64,000 nt of DNA from Vibrio neptunius. GTDB taxonomy: Bacteria; Pseudomonadota; Gammaproteobacteria; Enterobacterales; Vibrionaceae. This document shows, piece by piece, positions 1-9,819 of this stretch; the stretch's first letter is position 1; each line of letters opens with the position of its first letter. The position numbers were made by a program, and so were the translations under genes. The notes below the pieces were generated by a model. It saw only the letters and a list, made by a program, of their open reading frames with translations, had not been told where the DNA came from and made no database searches. The stretch lies in NCBI GenBank assembly GCA_019339365.1, contig CP079859.1:124001-188000 (forward strand). Reading direction: 5' to 3'.

Positions 1-386
1 TGCCCAGATACCTCATTCATCGACTAAGCTCAATAGGCTAATCCGTATCGTGCAAAAAGGGCTACCTAGAGATGCATAAACTTTGCCTGCTATGACATGG
101 CGAAGTTTGATTTAGCTCTAAAAACGAGAATGTGGAAAAAAGAAAAGGCGATTGCTTGTTTTCTTTCAGCTAAAGAAGTTAATCACATTAGCTATAAATG
201 ACTAGGATCAAAAAACAACCACTTAATGATCGTCAGAAATACGCGTTGGCTAACAAGAAAAAACCATTAATCCATTAATATACAATGACTTAACATTATA
301 TTTAGAATTAGAAAGAAATTTTCAAAACACAAAAGATCATTTCTATTCGATTAAAATCAGCATCCATAATCAGGTTACCCACTAAC

Positions 387-413
387 TTATCCACAAAAAA
401 ATTCTGTGGATAA
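387..413. promoter_or_regulatory. Inverted pair of consensus DnaA boxes
   Basis: TTATCCACA at 387-395 and its exact reverse complement TGTGGATAA at 405-413 are separated by nine A/T-rich bases. Both match the high-affinity DnaA-box consensus at all nine positions. The same bases can form a 9-bp hairpin. There is no dnaA, gidA, parAB or mioC in the window, so this is not evidence for the replication origin. A DnaA-titration or DnaA-regulated promoter site is an inference. Confidence 0.5.
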
Positions 414-460
414 CTCTGTTAGTATTTACAGCTAGCCCTGACTCACCGAGGCTTATCATT

Positions 461-490
461 AAAAAATAAAACGAGCACATCTCGTGCTGA
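461..490 (-). terminator. Probable terminator of the tRNA array
   Basis: On the minus strand AGCAC and GTGCT pair around a five-base loop, followed by CG and the T-rich run TTTTATTTTTT. It lies downstream of the last tRNA remnant in the array's direction of transcription. The stem is short, so strength is uncertain. Confidence 0.5.
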
Positions 491-625
491 TTTGAATTTT
501 AGACATAAAAACGCCCACCGTAATGGAGGACTTATTATGATGTTGATTGGTTTATGCTTCACAGCATTAGATAAAGAGCGGTGACCTTTAAGGTCGATTC
601 AGACATCTGTAGTCTGAGAAGAATT

Positions 626-720
626 TGGAGCGACACACGAGGTTCCCTATTCATAAACAAAAAGGCGTGACCTCAACCTTGGCAAGGTTGCGCTCAATCA
701 AACTGAGCGGGTGTTGCGTC
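626..720 (-). pseudogene. Decayed tRNA-Gly(GCC)
   Basis: The last element of the array in the transcribed direction. The 3' end with CCA (626-645) and the anticodon arm (about 667-690, anticodon GCC) match the intact tRNA-Gly copies. The T-arm is replaced by unrelated bases, and the 5' acceptor strand no longer pairs with the 3' strand. It is unlikely to give a functional tRNA. Confidence 0.8.
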
Positions 721-754
721 TTTATCATCGTTAAGCACGATGAAGGCTTTAAAA

Positions 755-830
755 TGGAGCGACACACGAGGTTCGAACTCGTGACCTCAACCTTGGCAAG
801 GTTGCGCTCTACCAACTGAGCTAGTGTCGC
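755..830 (-). tRNA. tRNA-Gly(GCC), copy 1
   Basis: A 76-nt cloverleaf including encoded CCA. The acceptor GCGACAC pairs with GTGTCGC, the discriminator is U73 as expected for glycine tRNAs, and the anticodon loop TTGCCAA gives anticodon GCC, reading GGC and GGU. It is identical to the other five copies in the positions compared. Order along the transcript: this is the last intact gene before the decayed copy. Confidence 0.95.
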
Positions 831-867
831 AGTTCATTATTCAAAGCATAATGAAGGCTTAGAAAAT

Positions 868-943
868 TGGAGCGACACACGAGGTTCGAACTCGTGACCT
901 CAACCTTGGCAAGGTTGCGCTCTACCAACTGAGCTAGTGTCGC
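868..943 (-). tRNA. tRNA-Gly(GCC), copy 2
   Basis: A 76-nt cloverleaf with encoded CCA and anticodon GCC, same sequence as copy 1. It is followed downstream directly by copy 1, with no fMet gene between them, which breaks the alternating Gly-fMet pattern of the rest of the array. Confidence 0.95.
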
Positions 944-973
944 ATATCAACAGCAAGTGCTATTGATTAAGTT

Positions 974-1058
974 TGGTTGCGGGGGCCGGATTTGAACCGA
1001 TGACCTTCGCGAGGTCTTATGAATAGCTGAGCCCGACGAGCTAGCGAATCACAACACC
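974..1058 (-). pseudogene. fMet-like pseudo-tRNA, copy 1
   Basis: The 3' half (CCA end, acceptor 3' strand, T-arm) is that of tRNA-fMet, and the D-arm segment is recognisable. The anticodon arm carries an insertion and the anticodon stem does not pair. The 5' acceptor strand is replaced by sequence that cannot pair with the 3' strand. Two further near-identical copies lie at 1265-1349 and 1781-1864. Confidence 0.75.
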
Positions 1059-1066
1059 TAAAAATT

Positions 1067-1143
<77 letters not shown>

Positions 1144-1186
1144 TCCGTATTGTCTCACCGTTAAGCACGATGACAGCCTCTAAATT

Positions 1187-1262
1187 TGGAGCGACACACG
1201 AGGTTCGAACTCGTGACCTCAACCTTGGCAAGGTTGCGCTCTACCAACTGAGCTAGTGTCGC
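1187..1262 (-). tRNA. tRNA-Gly(GCC), copy 3
   Basis: A 76-nt cloverleaf with CCA, anticodon GCC and U73, matching copy 1. The spacer to its left-hand fMet neighbour carries the small inverted repeat TCACCG/CGATGA found in most Gly-fMet spacers. Confidence 0.95.
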
Positions 1263-1264
1263 AT

Positions 1265-1349
1265 TGGTTGCGGGGGCCGGATATAAATCGATGACCTTCG
1301 CGAGGTTTTATGAATAGCTGAGCCCGACGAGCTAGCGAATCACAACACC
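1265..1349 (-). pseudogene. fMet-like pseudo-tRNA, copy 2
   Basis: Nearly identical to the element at 974-1058, with a few more changes in the T-arm region (ATATAAATCG where the intact gene has ATTTGAACCG). It lies only two bases from tRNA-Gly copy 3. Confidence 0.75.
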
Positions 1350-1357
1350 TAAAAATT

Positions 1358-1434
<77 letters not shown>

Positions 1435-1476
1435 TCCGTATTGTCTCATCGTTAAGCACGATGACAGCCTTAAATT

Positions 1477-1552
1477 TGGAGCGACACACGAGGTTCGAAC
1501 TCGTGACCTCAACCTTGGCAAGGTTGCGCTCTACCAACTGAGCTAGTGTCGC
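1477..1552 (-). tRNA. tRNA-Gly(GCC), copy 4
   Basis: A 76-nt cloverleaf with CCA, anticodon GCC and U73, matching the other copies. Confidence 0.95.
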
Positions 1553-1582
1553 ATATCAACAGCAAGTGCTATTGATTAAATT

Positions 1583-1659
<77 letters not shown>

Positions 1660-1701
1660 TCCGTATTGTTTCACCGTTAAGCACGATGACAGCTTTAAAT
1701 T

Positions 1702-1777
1702 TGGAGCGACACACGAGGTTCGAACTCGTGACCTCAACCTTGGCAAGGTTGCGCTCTACCAACTGAGCTAGTGTCGC
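1702..1777 (-). tRNA. tRNA-Gly(GCC), copy 5
   Basis: A 76-nt cloverleaf with CCA, anticodon GCC and U73, matching the other copies. Confidence 0.95.
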
Positions 1778-1780
1778 ATT

Positions 1781-1864
1781 TGGTTGCGAGGCCGGATAGT
1801 AATCGATGACCTTCGCGAGGTTTTATGAATAGCTGAGCCCGACGAGCTAGCGAATCACAACACC
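1781..1864 (-). pseudogene. fMet-like pseudo-tRNA, copy 3
   Basis: The third copy of the fMet-like element, and the most decayed at its 3' end: it has lost bases in the G-run of the acceptor (TTGCGAGGCC on the plus strand where intact genes have TTGCGGGGGCC). The middle and 5' parts stay almost identical to the other two copies. Confidence 0.75.
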
Positions 1865-1872
1865 TAAAAATT

Positions 1873-1949
<77 letters not shown>

Positions 1950-1991
1950 TCCGTATTGTTTCACCGTTAAGCACGATGACAACTTTAAATT

Positions 1992-2067
1992 TGGAGCGAC
2001 ACACGAGGTTCGAACTCGTGACCTCAACCTTGGCAAGGTTGCGCTCTACCAACTGAGCTAGTGTCGC
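1992..2067 (-). tRNA. tRNA-Gly(GCC), copy 6
   Basis: A 76-nt cloverleaf with CCA, anticodon GCC and U73. It is the first gene of the array, about 33 bp downstream of the -10 element at 2100-2105. Confidence 0.95.
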
Positions 2068-2099
2068 TTTAACAACGTTTCCGTCGTTTAGGGCTGCGA

Positions 2100-2127
2100 A
2101 TTATAAGAGCATTTTTTTGTGATGCAA
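2100..2127 (-). promoter_or_regulatory. Promoter of the tRNA array
   Basis: On the minus strand: -35 TTGCAT (2122-2127), 16-bp spacer, -10 TATAAT (2100-2105), then a GC-rich start region (TCGCAGCCC), the usual discriminator of stringently controlled stable-RNA promoters. There is no other promoter this good within the array, so the whole array is probably one transcript. Confidence 0.75.
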
Positions 2128-2247
2128 GTCCTTCCTGCAAAAAAAAGGTGTTTTTTTTCTGTTTGATGAAAAAGCACACAGAATAGAAGTTTTTTCCATC
2201 TAAGCGAGGCTTTTCCATCGTTACTCTTAATAGAAAGCCGTGTTTTT

Positions 2248-2793
2248 CTAGATGTTAAAAATTGTTTGTCGGTAGTACTTTAGCTCAGCAATTGACTCAC
2301 GGATATCATCCAACGCCAAGTGACTACCTGTCTTAGAAAACCCGTCTAATACTTCTGGTTTCCAACGGCGGGTCAGCTCTTTAATTGTACTGACGTCGAT
2401 ATAGCGATAATGGAAGTAAGTTTCTAGCTCAGGCATATGTTTGTATAGGAATCGGCGATCTTGCCCTACACTGTTACCGCATATGGGCGACACACCTTTT
2501 GGTAGCCACTGTTCAAGGAACCCAATAGTCTGACGAACCGCGTCCTGTTCAGTCACTTTGCTGGCGCGAACTCGATCCACCAAGCCACTGCCTGTGTGAG
2601 TAGTCGTACACCACTCATCCATTTTAGCCAGCTCTTCTTCTGGTTGGTGGATGGCAAGTACCGGTCCTTCAGCTAAAATATTCAACTCACTATCCGTGAC
2701 GATAGTGGCGATTTCGATGACTTTATGGGTTTCTGGGTCTAAACCTGTCATCTCGAGATCAATCCAAATTAAATTTTGATCGCTAAAGGACAT
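2248..2793 (-). CDS. orn: Oligoribonuclease
   Basis: A 181-residue DEDDh-family 3'-5' exoribonuclease that degrades 2-5-nt RNAs and finishes cyclic-di-GMP turnover by hydrolysing pGpG. The catalytic set is visible: D12 and E14 in IDLEMTG, D112 after the GNSVGQ motif, H158 and D163 in [10 protein letters not shown]. Length is normal for the family and the ATG at 2793 gives the conserved N-terminus. It is divergent from rsgA, and the orn-rsgA-psd neighbourhood beside tRNA-Gly genes is the same as in E. coli. Confidence 0.97.
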   Translation of the reverse strand: MSFSDQNLIWIDLEMTGLDPETHKVIEIATIVTDSELNILAEGPVLAIHQPEEELAKMDEWCTTTHTGSGLVDRVRASKVTEQDAVRQTIGFLEQWLPKGVSPICGNSVGQDRRFLYKHMPELETYFHYRYIDVSTIKELTRRWKPEVLDGFSKTGSHLALDDIRESIAELKYYRQTIFNI

Positions 2794-2900
2794 AAATCGT
2801 TGCCTATTGGTTTTATGCTAAAAGAGGTACTATACCCAAATTCTGATCCTCAGGATAGCGATCCTAGGCTCCATCAAGATGATTAAAGTTAAGTAGACAA

Positions 2901-3959
2901 TTGTGGCAAAGAAAAAAAAAGCTAACCAAAGGTCAAGTCAGACGAGTGAGAAGTAACCAGAAACGTAAACTGGCAAAAGAGGATTCTGTTCAATGGGAAG
3001 AATCCATGCTGGGTGCGACTCAAAAAGGTCTGGTTATTACCCGTTTTGGTCAACACGCCGACATTGAAGACACAGAAAGCGGAGAAATCCACCGTTGCAA
3101 TTTGCGTCGCGGTATTGAGACTTTGGTCTCCGGTGACAAGGTGATTTGGCGAGCAGGTCTCGAATCAATGGAAGGCATAAACGGCGTTGTTGAAGCCGTA
3201 GAGCCACGCAGCTCAGTGCTGACTCGCCCTGACTACTATGACGGTCTGAAACCAGTAGCTGCAAACGTCGATCAAATGGTCATCGTCTCTTCTGTACTAC
3301 CAGAATTATCACTCAACATCATTGACCGCTACTTAGTCGCCTCTGAAACACTCAACATCGCCCCTCTTCTCGTGTTAAACAAAATTGACTTACTTGAAGA
3401 AGAGCAACGTCACCTATATCAGGAATGGCTGAGTGAGTACGAGCGTATCGGTTACAAAGTGCTGCTAGTCAGTAAACAGACGGGAGAAGGCATTGCAGCA
3501 CTGGAAGCCGAACTCAAAGATCGTACTAACATTTTTGTAGGTCAATCTGGCGTCGGTAAATCGAGCTTAGTGAATGCGTTGATGCCGGAGTTTAACGTTG
3601 AAGAAGGTGAGGTATCAGAAAACTCTGGTTTAGGTCAGCACACCACCACCGCTTCCCGACTTTATCACATTCCAACGGGTGGCGATCTGATTGACTCTCC
3701 CGGAGTACGTGAGTTTGGTTTGTGGCATTTGGAGGCGGAAGAAGTCACCAAGGCGTTCGTTGAGTTCCGCAGCTACCTTGGCAGCTGTAAGTTCCGAGAC
3801 TGCAAACACAATGATGATCCAGGATGTGTATTACGTGAAGCAGTAGAAAATGGTGAAATCAGTGAAGTTCGCTTTGAAAACTACCATCGCATCCTTGAAA
3901 GCATGGCCGAAGTCAAAGCCAACCGTCAGTACTCACGCAACAAAAAAGCCGATCTGTAA
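2901..3959 (+). CDS. rsgA: Small ribosomal subunit biogenesis GTPase RsgA
   Basis: A 352-residue circularly permuted GTPase that checks late 30S maturation. Order seen: N-terminal OB-fold, G4 NKID (160-163), G1 GQSGVGKSS (214-222), G3 DSPG (265-268), then a zinc-binding C-terminus with C296, C301, H303 and C309. The start is uncertain. In this frame the first codon is TTG at 2901, giving an odd MWQRKKKL. A GTG at 2903 would encode the usual MAKKKKLTK if the A-run at 2912-2920 had eight bases, but it has nine. A homopolymer error is likely, in which case the true start is GTG 2903. Confidence 0.93.
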   Translation: MWQRKKKLTKGQVRRVRSNQKRKLAKEDSVQWEESMLGATQKGLVITRFGQHADIEDTESGEIHRCNLRRGIETLVSGDKVIWRAGLESMEGINGVVEAVEPRSSVLTRPDYYDGLKPVAANVDQMVIVSSVLPELSLNIIDRYLVASETLNIAPLLVLNKIDLLEEEQRHLYQEWLSEYERIGYKVLLVSKQTGEGIAALEAELKDRTNIFVGQSGVGKSSLVNALMPEFNVEEGEVSENSGLGQHTTTASRLYHIPTGGDLIDSPGVREFGLWHLEAEEVTKAFVEFRSYLGSCKFRDCKHNDDPGCVLREAVENGEISEVRFENYHRILESMAEVKANRQYSRNKKADL

Positions 3960-4070
3960 CGGCTTCTTGCACAAATCATCAGCGCTTGATACTGACTTTA
4001 CCTGCAAATTTAAGTAGTATCTCGCGCCCAAAAGTAAGCAAACATACAGTTAGCATTGGAATTTATGACA

Positions 4071-5003
4071 ATGGATAAGATTAAAGTTGGACTGCAGTAC
4101 TGGATCCCTCAACACGGTTTGACCCGTTTGGTCGGTAAATTGGCATCCGCAAAAGCGGGCGGCCTAACCACTGCCGTCATTCGCTGGTTCATCAAGCAGT
4201 ACAACGTCAATATGGACGAGGCCAAGCACTCTGATCCTAAGCATTTCAAAACCTTCAATGAGTTTTTTGTCCGTGAGCTGAAAGACGGTGCTCGCCCAAT
4301 TACTGAAGGGGAAAGCCTCATTACTCATCCAGCAGATGCTTGTGTCAGCCAGTTTGGTCCTATTCAGGATGGTAAACTCATTCAGGCAAAAGGCCATGAT
4401 TTTACAGCTCAAGAATTACTGGGTGGTGACGCTGATCTGGCGGCTGAATTTGCCGATGGCGAATTTGCAACACTTTACCTTTCACCACGAGATTACCACC
4501 GAGTGCACATGCCTTGTGACGGTACACTGCGCCAGATGATCTATGTGCCGGGTGACCTGTTCTCGGTAAACCCTTTGACCGCAGAAAATGTACCAAACCT
4601 GTTCGCGCGTAATGAGCGCGTAGTGTGTATTTTCGACACTGAATTTGGCCCTATGGCTCAAGTATTAGTCGGCGCGACCATCGTCGGTAGCATAGAGCAA
4701 GTCTGGGCAGGCACCATCACTCCGCCGCGTGGCAACACTGTCTACAAATGGGATTACCCAAGCGAAGGCGATAAAGCGGTCATACTCAAAAAAGGGGAAG
4801 AGATGGGTCGATTTAAACTGGGCTCAACGGTGATCAACCTGTTTGCTAAAGATGCGATAAAATTTGATGACTCTATGGCTAACGGCCACACAACTGTGAT
4901 GGGCACCCCCTACGCTCACCTTACCGCTCCAGAGCAAGAACAAGAACAAGAACAAGAACAAGAACAAGAACAAGAACAAGAACAAGAACAAGAACAAGAA
5001 TAA
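4071..5003 (+). CDS. psd: Phosphatidylserine decarboxylase proenzyme
   Basis: Converts phosphatidylserine to phosphatidylethanolamine at the inner membrane. The proenzyme cleaves itself inside LGST (in [11 protein letters not shown]), leaving a pyruvoyl group on the new alpha subunit. The YHRVHMPC segment is conserved. I chose ATG 4071 (MDKIKVG) as the family start; ATG 4065 is an alternative. The last 23 residues alternate Glu and Gln and are encoded by a (CAAGAA)11 tract. This tail comes after the catalytic part and should not affect catalysis. A good terminator follows. Confidence 0.95.
   Translation: MDKIKVGLQYWIPQHGLTRLVGKLASAKAGGLTTAVIRWFIKQYNVNMDEAKHSDPKHFKTFNEFFVRELKDGARPITEGESLITHPADACVSQFGPIQDGKLIQAKGHDFTAQELLGGDADLAAEFADGEFATLYLSPRDYHRVHMPCDGTLRQMIYVPGDLFSVNPLTAENVPNLFARNERVVCIFDTEFGPMAQVLVGATIVGSIEQVWAGTITPPRGNTVYKWDYPSEGDKAVILKKGEEMGRFKLGSTVINLFAKDAIKFDDSMANGHTTVMGTPYAHLTAPEQEQEQEQEQEQEQEQEQEQEQE
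4935..5000 (+). repeat. Hexanucleotide tandem repeat (CAAGAA)11
   Basis: Eleven perfect copies of CAAGAA, ending directly before the TAA stop of psd. The unit is a multiple of three, so gain or loss of copies changes only the length of the Gln-Glu tail. Confidence 0.98.
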
Positions 5004-5010
5004 CCATAAC

Positions 5011-5034
5011 AGCCCCGCTTTTCGGGGCTTTTTT
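5011..5034 (+). terminator. Rho-independent terminator after psd
   Basis: GCCCCG and CGGGGC pair around a CTTTT-type loop and are followed by six T residues, seven bases after the psd stop. Confidence 0.9.
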
Positions 5035-5158
5035 GACCAGAAACAAACCTTACGCAACATTTCTTTATTGCATTCAAAAATTTCCACCTCAATCTAAGAC
5101 CCTAGTTTGGTTATTCTTTATTCTTAGCCGCAGAGTTTCGCTTTGAGGTTAAACCTTT

Positions 5159-6573
5159 ATGCCTAGAATTGATCCAACCATAGTGATCAAATTGCTGATT
5201 TGTTTTGGCTTACCCATCGCGGTATTGATGATGCCGATTGATGCCATTCCCATCGCAGATCTGACCCTAATACAACATCGTTTGTTGGCGATATTTCTGC
5301 TTGCAGCCCTACTATGGGTGCTTGAACCTGTGCCTGTCTTTGCCACTTCAATTCTGATCATTGCACTTGAGCTGATCATGATTTCCGATAAAGGTCTGCA
5401 CTTGTTCCGTACCCCACCAGCGGGGCACGGTCTCGGCGAACTGATGAAATACACTGATATTTTCAGTGCCTTTTCCTCACCTATTATCATCCTATTTATG
5501 GGCGGGTTTGCCTTGGCCATCGCCGCATCAAAATATGAACTGGACAATAATCTCGCTCGAGTTTTACTGCGGCCTTTTGGTCACCAGCCTAAATTTATCA
5601 TGCTTGGATTGATGCTGATCACCGCCGTGTTTTCCATGTTCATGTCCAACACCGCCACCACGGTAATGATGCTCGCGTTGCTTGGCCCGATCGTCGCTTC
5701 AGCTCCCAAAGGTGACATCGGTATCAAAGCACTCGTTTTATGTATTCCGATTGCCGCCAACACAGGGGGCATCGCAACCCCGATCGGTACACCACCTAAC
5801 GCGATTGCCCTGCAATATCTAACCGGTGAAAATAGCATCGACTTTCTAAGCTGGATGATGATGGGCCTCCCCTTTGTCATTATTCAGTTAACGATCGCTT
5901 GGTTCTTGCTCCAAAAACTCTTCCCTTCTTCTCAGAAGACCATGACGCTTAAACTAGATGGACAATTTCAGCGCAACTGGCGCGCCATTGTGGTGTACGC
6001 AACATTCGCCGCCACCATCTTGCTCTGGATGACCACTAAATTACATGGGATGAACACCTATGTCGTCTCAATCATTCCACTCGCAGTCTTCACCCTAACG
6101 GGCATTATGGGTAAAGCTGAGCTCAAACAGATCAACTGGGATGTGCTGTGGTTGGTTGCAGGGGGATCGCGATTGGCATTGGCTTGGATAAAACCGGGTT
6201 GGCAGCCGCACTCGCACACGCGATCGACTACGAAGCACTCTCTCCTGTTGCAGTCGTGATTACCATGTCGATTGTATGTTGGTTAATGGCCAATTTTATG
6301 TCCAACACGGCGACAGCTAACCTTTTGATGCCTATTGCTGCCGCTATTGGCGCTTCAATGGAGAGTCTCTCTTCTATGGGCGGATTGCAAGGCTTGCTGG
6401 TTGTCGTCGCCTTCTCGGCCTCACTTGGTATGATTCTACCAGTCTCAACTCCACCAAACTCTCTGGCTTATTCCACCGGGCTTATTGAGAGTAGAGACAT
6501 GGCTAAAACCGGTGTCATCCTTGGTGTGATGGGACTAATCATTGTCTACATTGCTGCGCTATTGCTGACCTGA
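5159..6573 (+). pseudogene. SLC13/DASS-family Na+/anion symporter, frameshifted
   Basis: Read with one added base, this encodes about 471 residues of a Na+-coupled dicarboxylate/sulfate-type transporter (INDY fold). Both SNT substrate motifs are visible, one in the first half (MSNTATTVMM) and one in the second (MSNTATANLL), and the family signature occurs near the end (MILPVSTPPNSLAYS). The frame breaks in the G-run at 6161-6165: with six Gs instead of five, LWLVAGG continues as IAIGIGLDKTG. Upstream the frame runs to 6259; downstream it resumes from about 6166. The break is in a homopolymer and the rest is well preserved, so a sequence error is more likely than decay. The exact substrate is unknown. 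Confidence 0.85.
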
Positions 6574-6840
6574 ACATCAGGTGGTGGCTTCTCGCTTAAT
6601 TGTTGGGCAAGAAGTCACAATTCAGTAAAAAGGTCGGACTTCATTGATATTCCACTCTCTGAATATCTATATAGATCAAATCTATATTTTAACAATTTCT
6701 ATAATATCAGCTTGTTAAACCAACATTTATAGCCATTTCAGCAGTTCCTACGTAAATTTCCGCTCCAACAGGGTGTAAAAACCAATTCAAACCTAAACAC
6801 TCTGATTTTCGATAGGTTGTCTGAGTATTAAGGAAAGGCA
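6574..6840. other. Intergenic region before the chemoreceptor gene
   Basis: 267 bp, AT-rich around 6660-6720. I see no hairpin with a T-run and no clear promoter. AAGGAAAGGC directly before the ATG at 6841 is a strong ribosome-binding site. Confidence 0.4.
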
Positions 6841-8721
6841 ATGAGAAACACGATTAAGTTAAAAATTCAGATCGCCATCGCGATCATTATTGCAATTGTC
6901 TCCGGGGTCCAAGCTTGGATATCCGTTAGTCAGTTAAAACAAGAAACCACTTCCGCACTGAACAGTGAGATGGCCAACGTCAGTCACGCAACGTCTCGCT
7001 ATATCAGCGACTGGCTCTTGATTCGAAGCGATATGATGCTGGCTAATGAGGTAAGCATACTCAATTCGAGTGATGCCGATAGAGAGATGTTAATCACCAA
7101 GCGTGCTGGCAAGTTCTTATCTGTATACGCAGGTTTTGATGACGGCTCTATTGCCTATGGCGATAAAACCGAGGATTGGCCAGCCAATTACGATCCTCGA
7201 ACTCGTCCTTGGTACAAAGACGCCATGGCAACCAATGGGCTAATCGTCACCGAACCTTATCAAGACTTTGATGGCAGTATTGTGGTCAGTTTTGCCAAAG
7301 CTTTTAATGGCAGAAAAAATGGCGTACTCGCTGCCGACTTAACCGTCACGAGTATCATAGAAGAAGTCCTCAACGTGCATTTAGATAACGATGGTTTCTC
7401 ATTTTTAGTCGATGGAAAAAATAACATTGTTGCTTATCAAGATGAGAAATTGAGCCAGCAGCCTCTGACTGAACTCAACCCGGCGTTATCGGCTGACAAA
7501 GTTCATCAGTTAGTGAATACCTCCACCATATCAACGATTCACTGGCCTCAGCAAGGTGACAAACTCATCTATGTCGTTAATGTGCCAAATACGGATTGGT
7601 CACTGGGTATCGTGGTCGATAAAGGTATGGCTTATGCCTCCGTCACGGAACAGATTAAGTTCACAGCGATCGCTTCTATTTTCCTCTATATCCTGATTGC
7701 TTCGATCAGTACCTATGTGATCACCCGATTACTTAAACCTTTACAAACCTTGTCCGCGGCACTTTCTCAGCTCTCTCATGGCGAGGGAGATTTAACCCAG
7801 AGAATTGAAATCCGTCGTATGGATGAAATCGGGGAACTGGCTCAGCACGTCAACCAGTTCTTGAGCCAAATGCAGTCAATGCTTAGTGGCATCATCCATC
7901 ACAGTAGAGAGCTGTCTGTTCAGGCAAAACAAGCGAACCAATTGGCGCAACAATCCTCTCAGCAGGTAGAAACACAACAAAATGATGTCAACCAGATAGC
8001 CACTGCTATTCATGAGATGTCCGCGACAGCCGCCGAAGTTGCCAACCACGCAGAATTGACAGCGAATGCGTCTCAAGGCTCAGCCTCGGCTTGTGAAGAT
8101 GGTCAACAAGTCATTGAGAAGAACCGCCAGGCAATCGTGGAGCTGGCCGATCAGGTTTCCGCTGCATCAGGTATTATTTCCGAGTTGGAAAACAATACAC
8201 AGAGCATCAACCAAATCCTCTCCACCATCCGTGAGATCGCTGAGCAGACTAATTTGCTGGCACTCAACGCTGCAATCGAAGCTGCACGAGCCGGTGAGCA
8301 GGGCCGCGGTTTTGCTGTCGTTGCCGATGAGGTGCGCGTACTGAGTCAACGAACACATGGCTCAACCGAAGAAATTCGCAGCATGATTGAAACATTACAA
8401 AACAATACCCAGTTGGCGGTCAACAGCATGGAGAGCAGCACCGCCTTAGCAGATACTAGTGTTGATTACGCTCAACAAGCGTATGAAAGTCTCAATACCA
8501 TCACATCTGCTATTACGGAAATCAATGACATGGCCTTGCAAATTGCCAGCGCTGCAGAAGAACAACGTGCCGTCAGCGAAGACATTAGCCGTAACACTCA
8601 AGGGATTAAGGATGCGTCCGATGTTCTTTCAGAACAGGCCATGCACAGCAGCGAAAGCGCGACCAACATGTTTACCTCTGCCAATACTGTCCGAACTGAG
8701 GTAGAACGTTTTAAAGTTTAG
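6841..8721 (+). CDS. Methyl-accepting chemotaxis protein (Cache-type sensor)
   Basis: A 626-residue chemoreceptor. A first membrane segment spans about residues 7-27, then a periplasmic double-Cache-like sensor domain (about 35-270, with the typical [12 protein letters not shown] motif), a second membrane segment (about 275-300), a HAMP domain, and a long helical signalling domain. The highly conserved hairpin tip ([20 protein letters not shown]) is around residues 465-485 and would bind CheA and CheW. The ligand cannot be told from sequence; double-Cache receptors often sense amino acids or organic acids. It stands alone, with no che genes nearby, as most Vibrio chemoreceptors do. Confidence 0.93.
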   Translation: MRNTIKLKIQIAIAIIIAIVSGVQAWISVSQLKQETTSALNSEMANVSHATSRYISDWLLIRSDMMLANEVSILNSSDADREMLITKRAGKFLSVYAGFDDGSIAYGDKTEDWPANYDPRTRPWYKDAMATNGLIVTEPYQDFDGSIVVSFAKAFNGRKNGVLAADLTVTSIIEEVLNVHLDNDGFSFLVDGKNNIVAYQDEKLSQQPLTELNPALSADKVHQLVNTSTISTIHWPQQGDKLIYVVNVPNTDWSLGIVVDKGMAYASVTEQIKFTAIASIFLYILIASISTYVITRLLKPLQTLSAALSQLSHGEGDLTQRIEIRRMDEIGELAQHVNQFLSQMQSMLSGIIHHSRELSVQAKQANQLAQQSSQQVETQQNDVNQIATAIHEMSATAAEVANHAELTANASQGSASACEDGQQVIEKNRQAIVELADQVSAASGIISELENNTQSINQILSTIREIAEQTNLLALNAAIEAARAGEQGRGFAVVADEVRVLSQRTHGSTEEIRSMIETLQNNTQLAVNSMESSTALADTSVDYAQQAYESLNTITSAITEINDMALQIASAAEEQRAVSEDISRNTQGIKDASDVLSEQAMHSSESATNMFTSANTVRTEVERFKV

Positions 8722-8792
8722 ACTTTGTTTCTTTCATCATTTAATGCATATTGTCAGCCTACTGATTTCTTTGTTCATAGGACGAACAACTA

Positions 8793-9680
8793 ATGGAGTT
8801 TGAATGGCTGGCATTAGCCGCCGCCTTTCTCTGGGCAGTGGCTAGCCTACTTTCTGTTGGCCCTGCACAGCACCTTGGTACCTTTGCCTACAGCCGCTGG
8901 AGAATGGGATGTACATCTGTCATTCTTGCTTCAATGGCTGGCTTCACTGGGGGGTGGGCAACCGTTGAAACCAGTGCCCTCTCAGCCATGGCGTTGTCGG
9001 GACTGATCGGTATTTTTATCGGTGATACTGCACTGTTTGCCTGCTTGAATCGTATGGGCCCTCGTCAAGCTGGGTTGCTGTTTTCCTGCCATGCGGTCTT
9101 TTCTGCCATACTTGGCTATTTCCTGTTTAGCGAAACGATGACGAGTATCGAGCTTATCGGATCAGCGCTGGTTTTTTCCGGTGTTCTAACCGCCATATTT
9201 TTTGGTCGAAAAGGGCAAAACAATCATCAACTCGAGTCAGTGAAAGGTAATATCTGGCTAGGAATTGCTTTAGGTCTTGTCGCAGCCTTATGTCAGGCAC
9301 TTGGGGGCATTATCGCAAAACCAGTCATGCAGACGGCTATCGATCCTGTCGCCGCATCAGCGATGCGCATGATGACGGCCTTTGCAGCGCATTGTCTGTT
9401 TTTCTTCAGTGGAACAAAGATTGCAAAAGCAACATTACCGATGAACCTTCGCTTGTTTGTAATCACTGCTGTCAACGGCTTTCTCGCTATGGCTGTGGGT
9501 ATGACACTTATCCTTTACGCTCTACAAGAGGGTAATGTCGGTATGGTAGCACTACTTTCTTCTACGACACCCATCATGCTACTACCTCTACTTTGGGTTT
9601 ACACTAAGAAGCGCCCTAACCGATTTGCATGGCTAGGAGCCATTTTGGCGGTGGCAGGGACTGGGCTATTAGTCAGTTAG
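8793..9680 (+). CDS. DMT-superfamily (EamA) transporter
   Basis: A 295-residue inner-membrane protein with about ten hydrophobic helices arranged as two EamA repeats (roughly 1-140 and 150-295), the usual layout of drug/metabolite transporters. Each repeat ends with a typical segment (IGSALVFSGVLTAIFF and WLGAILAVAGTGLLVS). Substrate unknown. It is monocistronic, placed between the chemoreceptor and gpmM. Confidence 0.85.
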   Translation: MEFEWLALAAAFLWAVASLLSVGPAQHLGTFAYSRWRMGCTSVILASMAGFTGGWATVETSALSAMALSGLIGIFIGDTALFACLNRMGPRQAGLLFSCHAVFSAILGYFLFSETMTSIELIGSALVFSGVLTAIFFGRKGQNNHQLESVKGNIWLGIALGLVAALCQALGGIIAKPVMQTAIDPVAASAMRMMTAFAAHCLFFFSGTKIAKATLPMNLRLFVITAVNGFLAMAVGMTLILYALQEGNVGMVALLSSTTPIMLLPLLWVYTKKRPNRFAWLGAILAVAGTGLLVS

Positions 9681-9819
9681 CAGCTATTAGAGTAATAGTT
9701 TATACCCGCTTTAAATTTTCCCTTGATGAGCGACAATGGTGATAACAAGGTGAGTATAAAGCGCATCTCAGTAGTCACTACTTTGTATAAGGTGAAAGAT
9801 AACAACAATATTTAGCAAA

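Larger units (their letters stand above)
1..625. other. Non-coding region downstream of the tRNA array
   Basis: No convincing gene is visible. The DNA is AT-rich. Short open stretches exist, such as a 34-codon frame beginning with ATG at 97, but none has a clear ribosome-binding site or a recognisable product. The region holds an inverted pair of DnaA-box sequences (387-413) and a probable leftward terminator for the tRNA array (461-490). A small inverted repeat (TCAGAC/GTCTGA, about 600-618) lies just outside the first pseudo-tRNA. The left edge could hold the end of a gene that starts outside the window, but I cannot assign one. Confidence 0.5.

Noticed and set aside
1..201. A 34-codon frame at 97-201 as a small protein gene
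   Set aside because: There is no clear ribosome-binding site, no homology I recognise and no supporting context.
387..413. The DnaA boxes as the chromosomal origin
   Set aside because: Only two boxes and no dnaA, mnmG, parAB or AT-rich 13-mers with origin genes nearby.
4824..5087. An 87-codon minus-strand frame rich in Leu-Phe
   Set aside because: It is the antisense of the CAAGAA repeat and shows no start signal.
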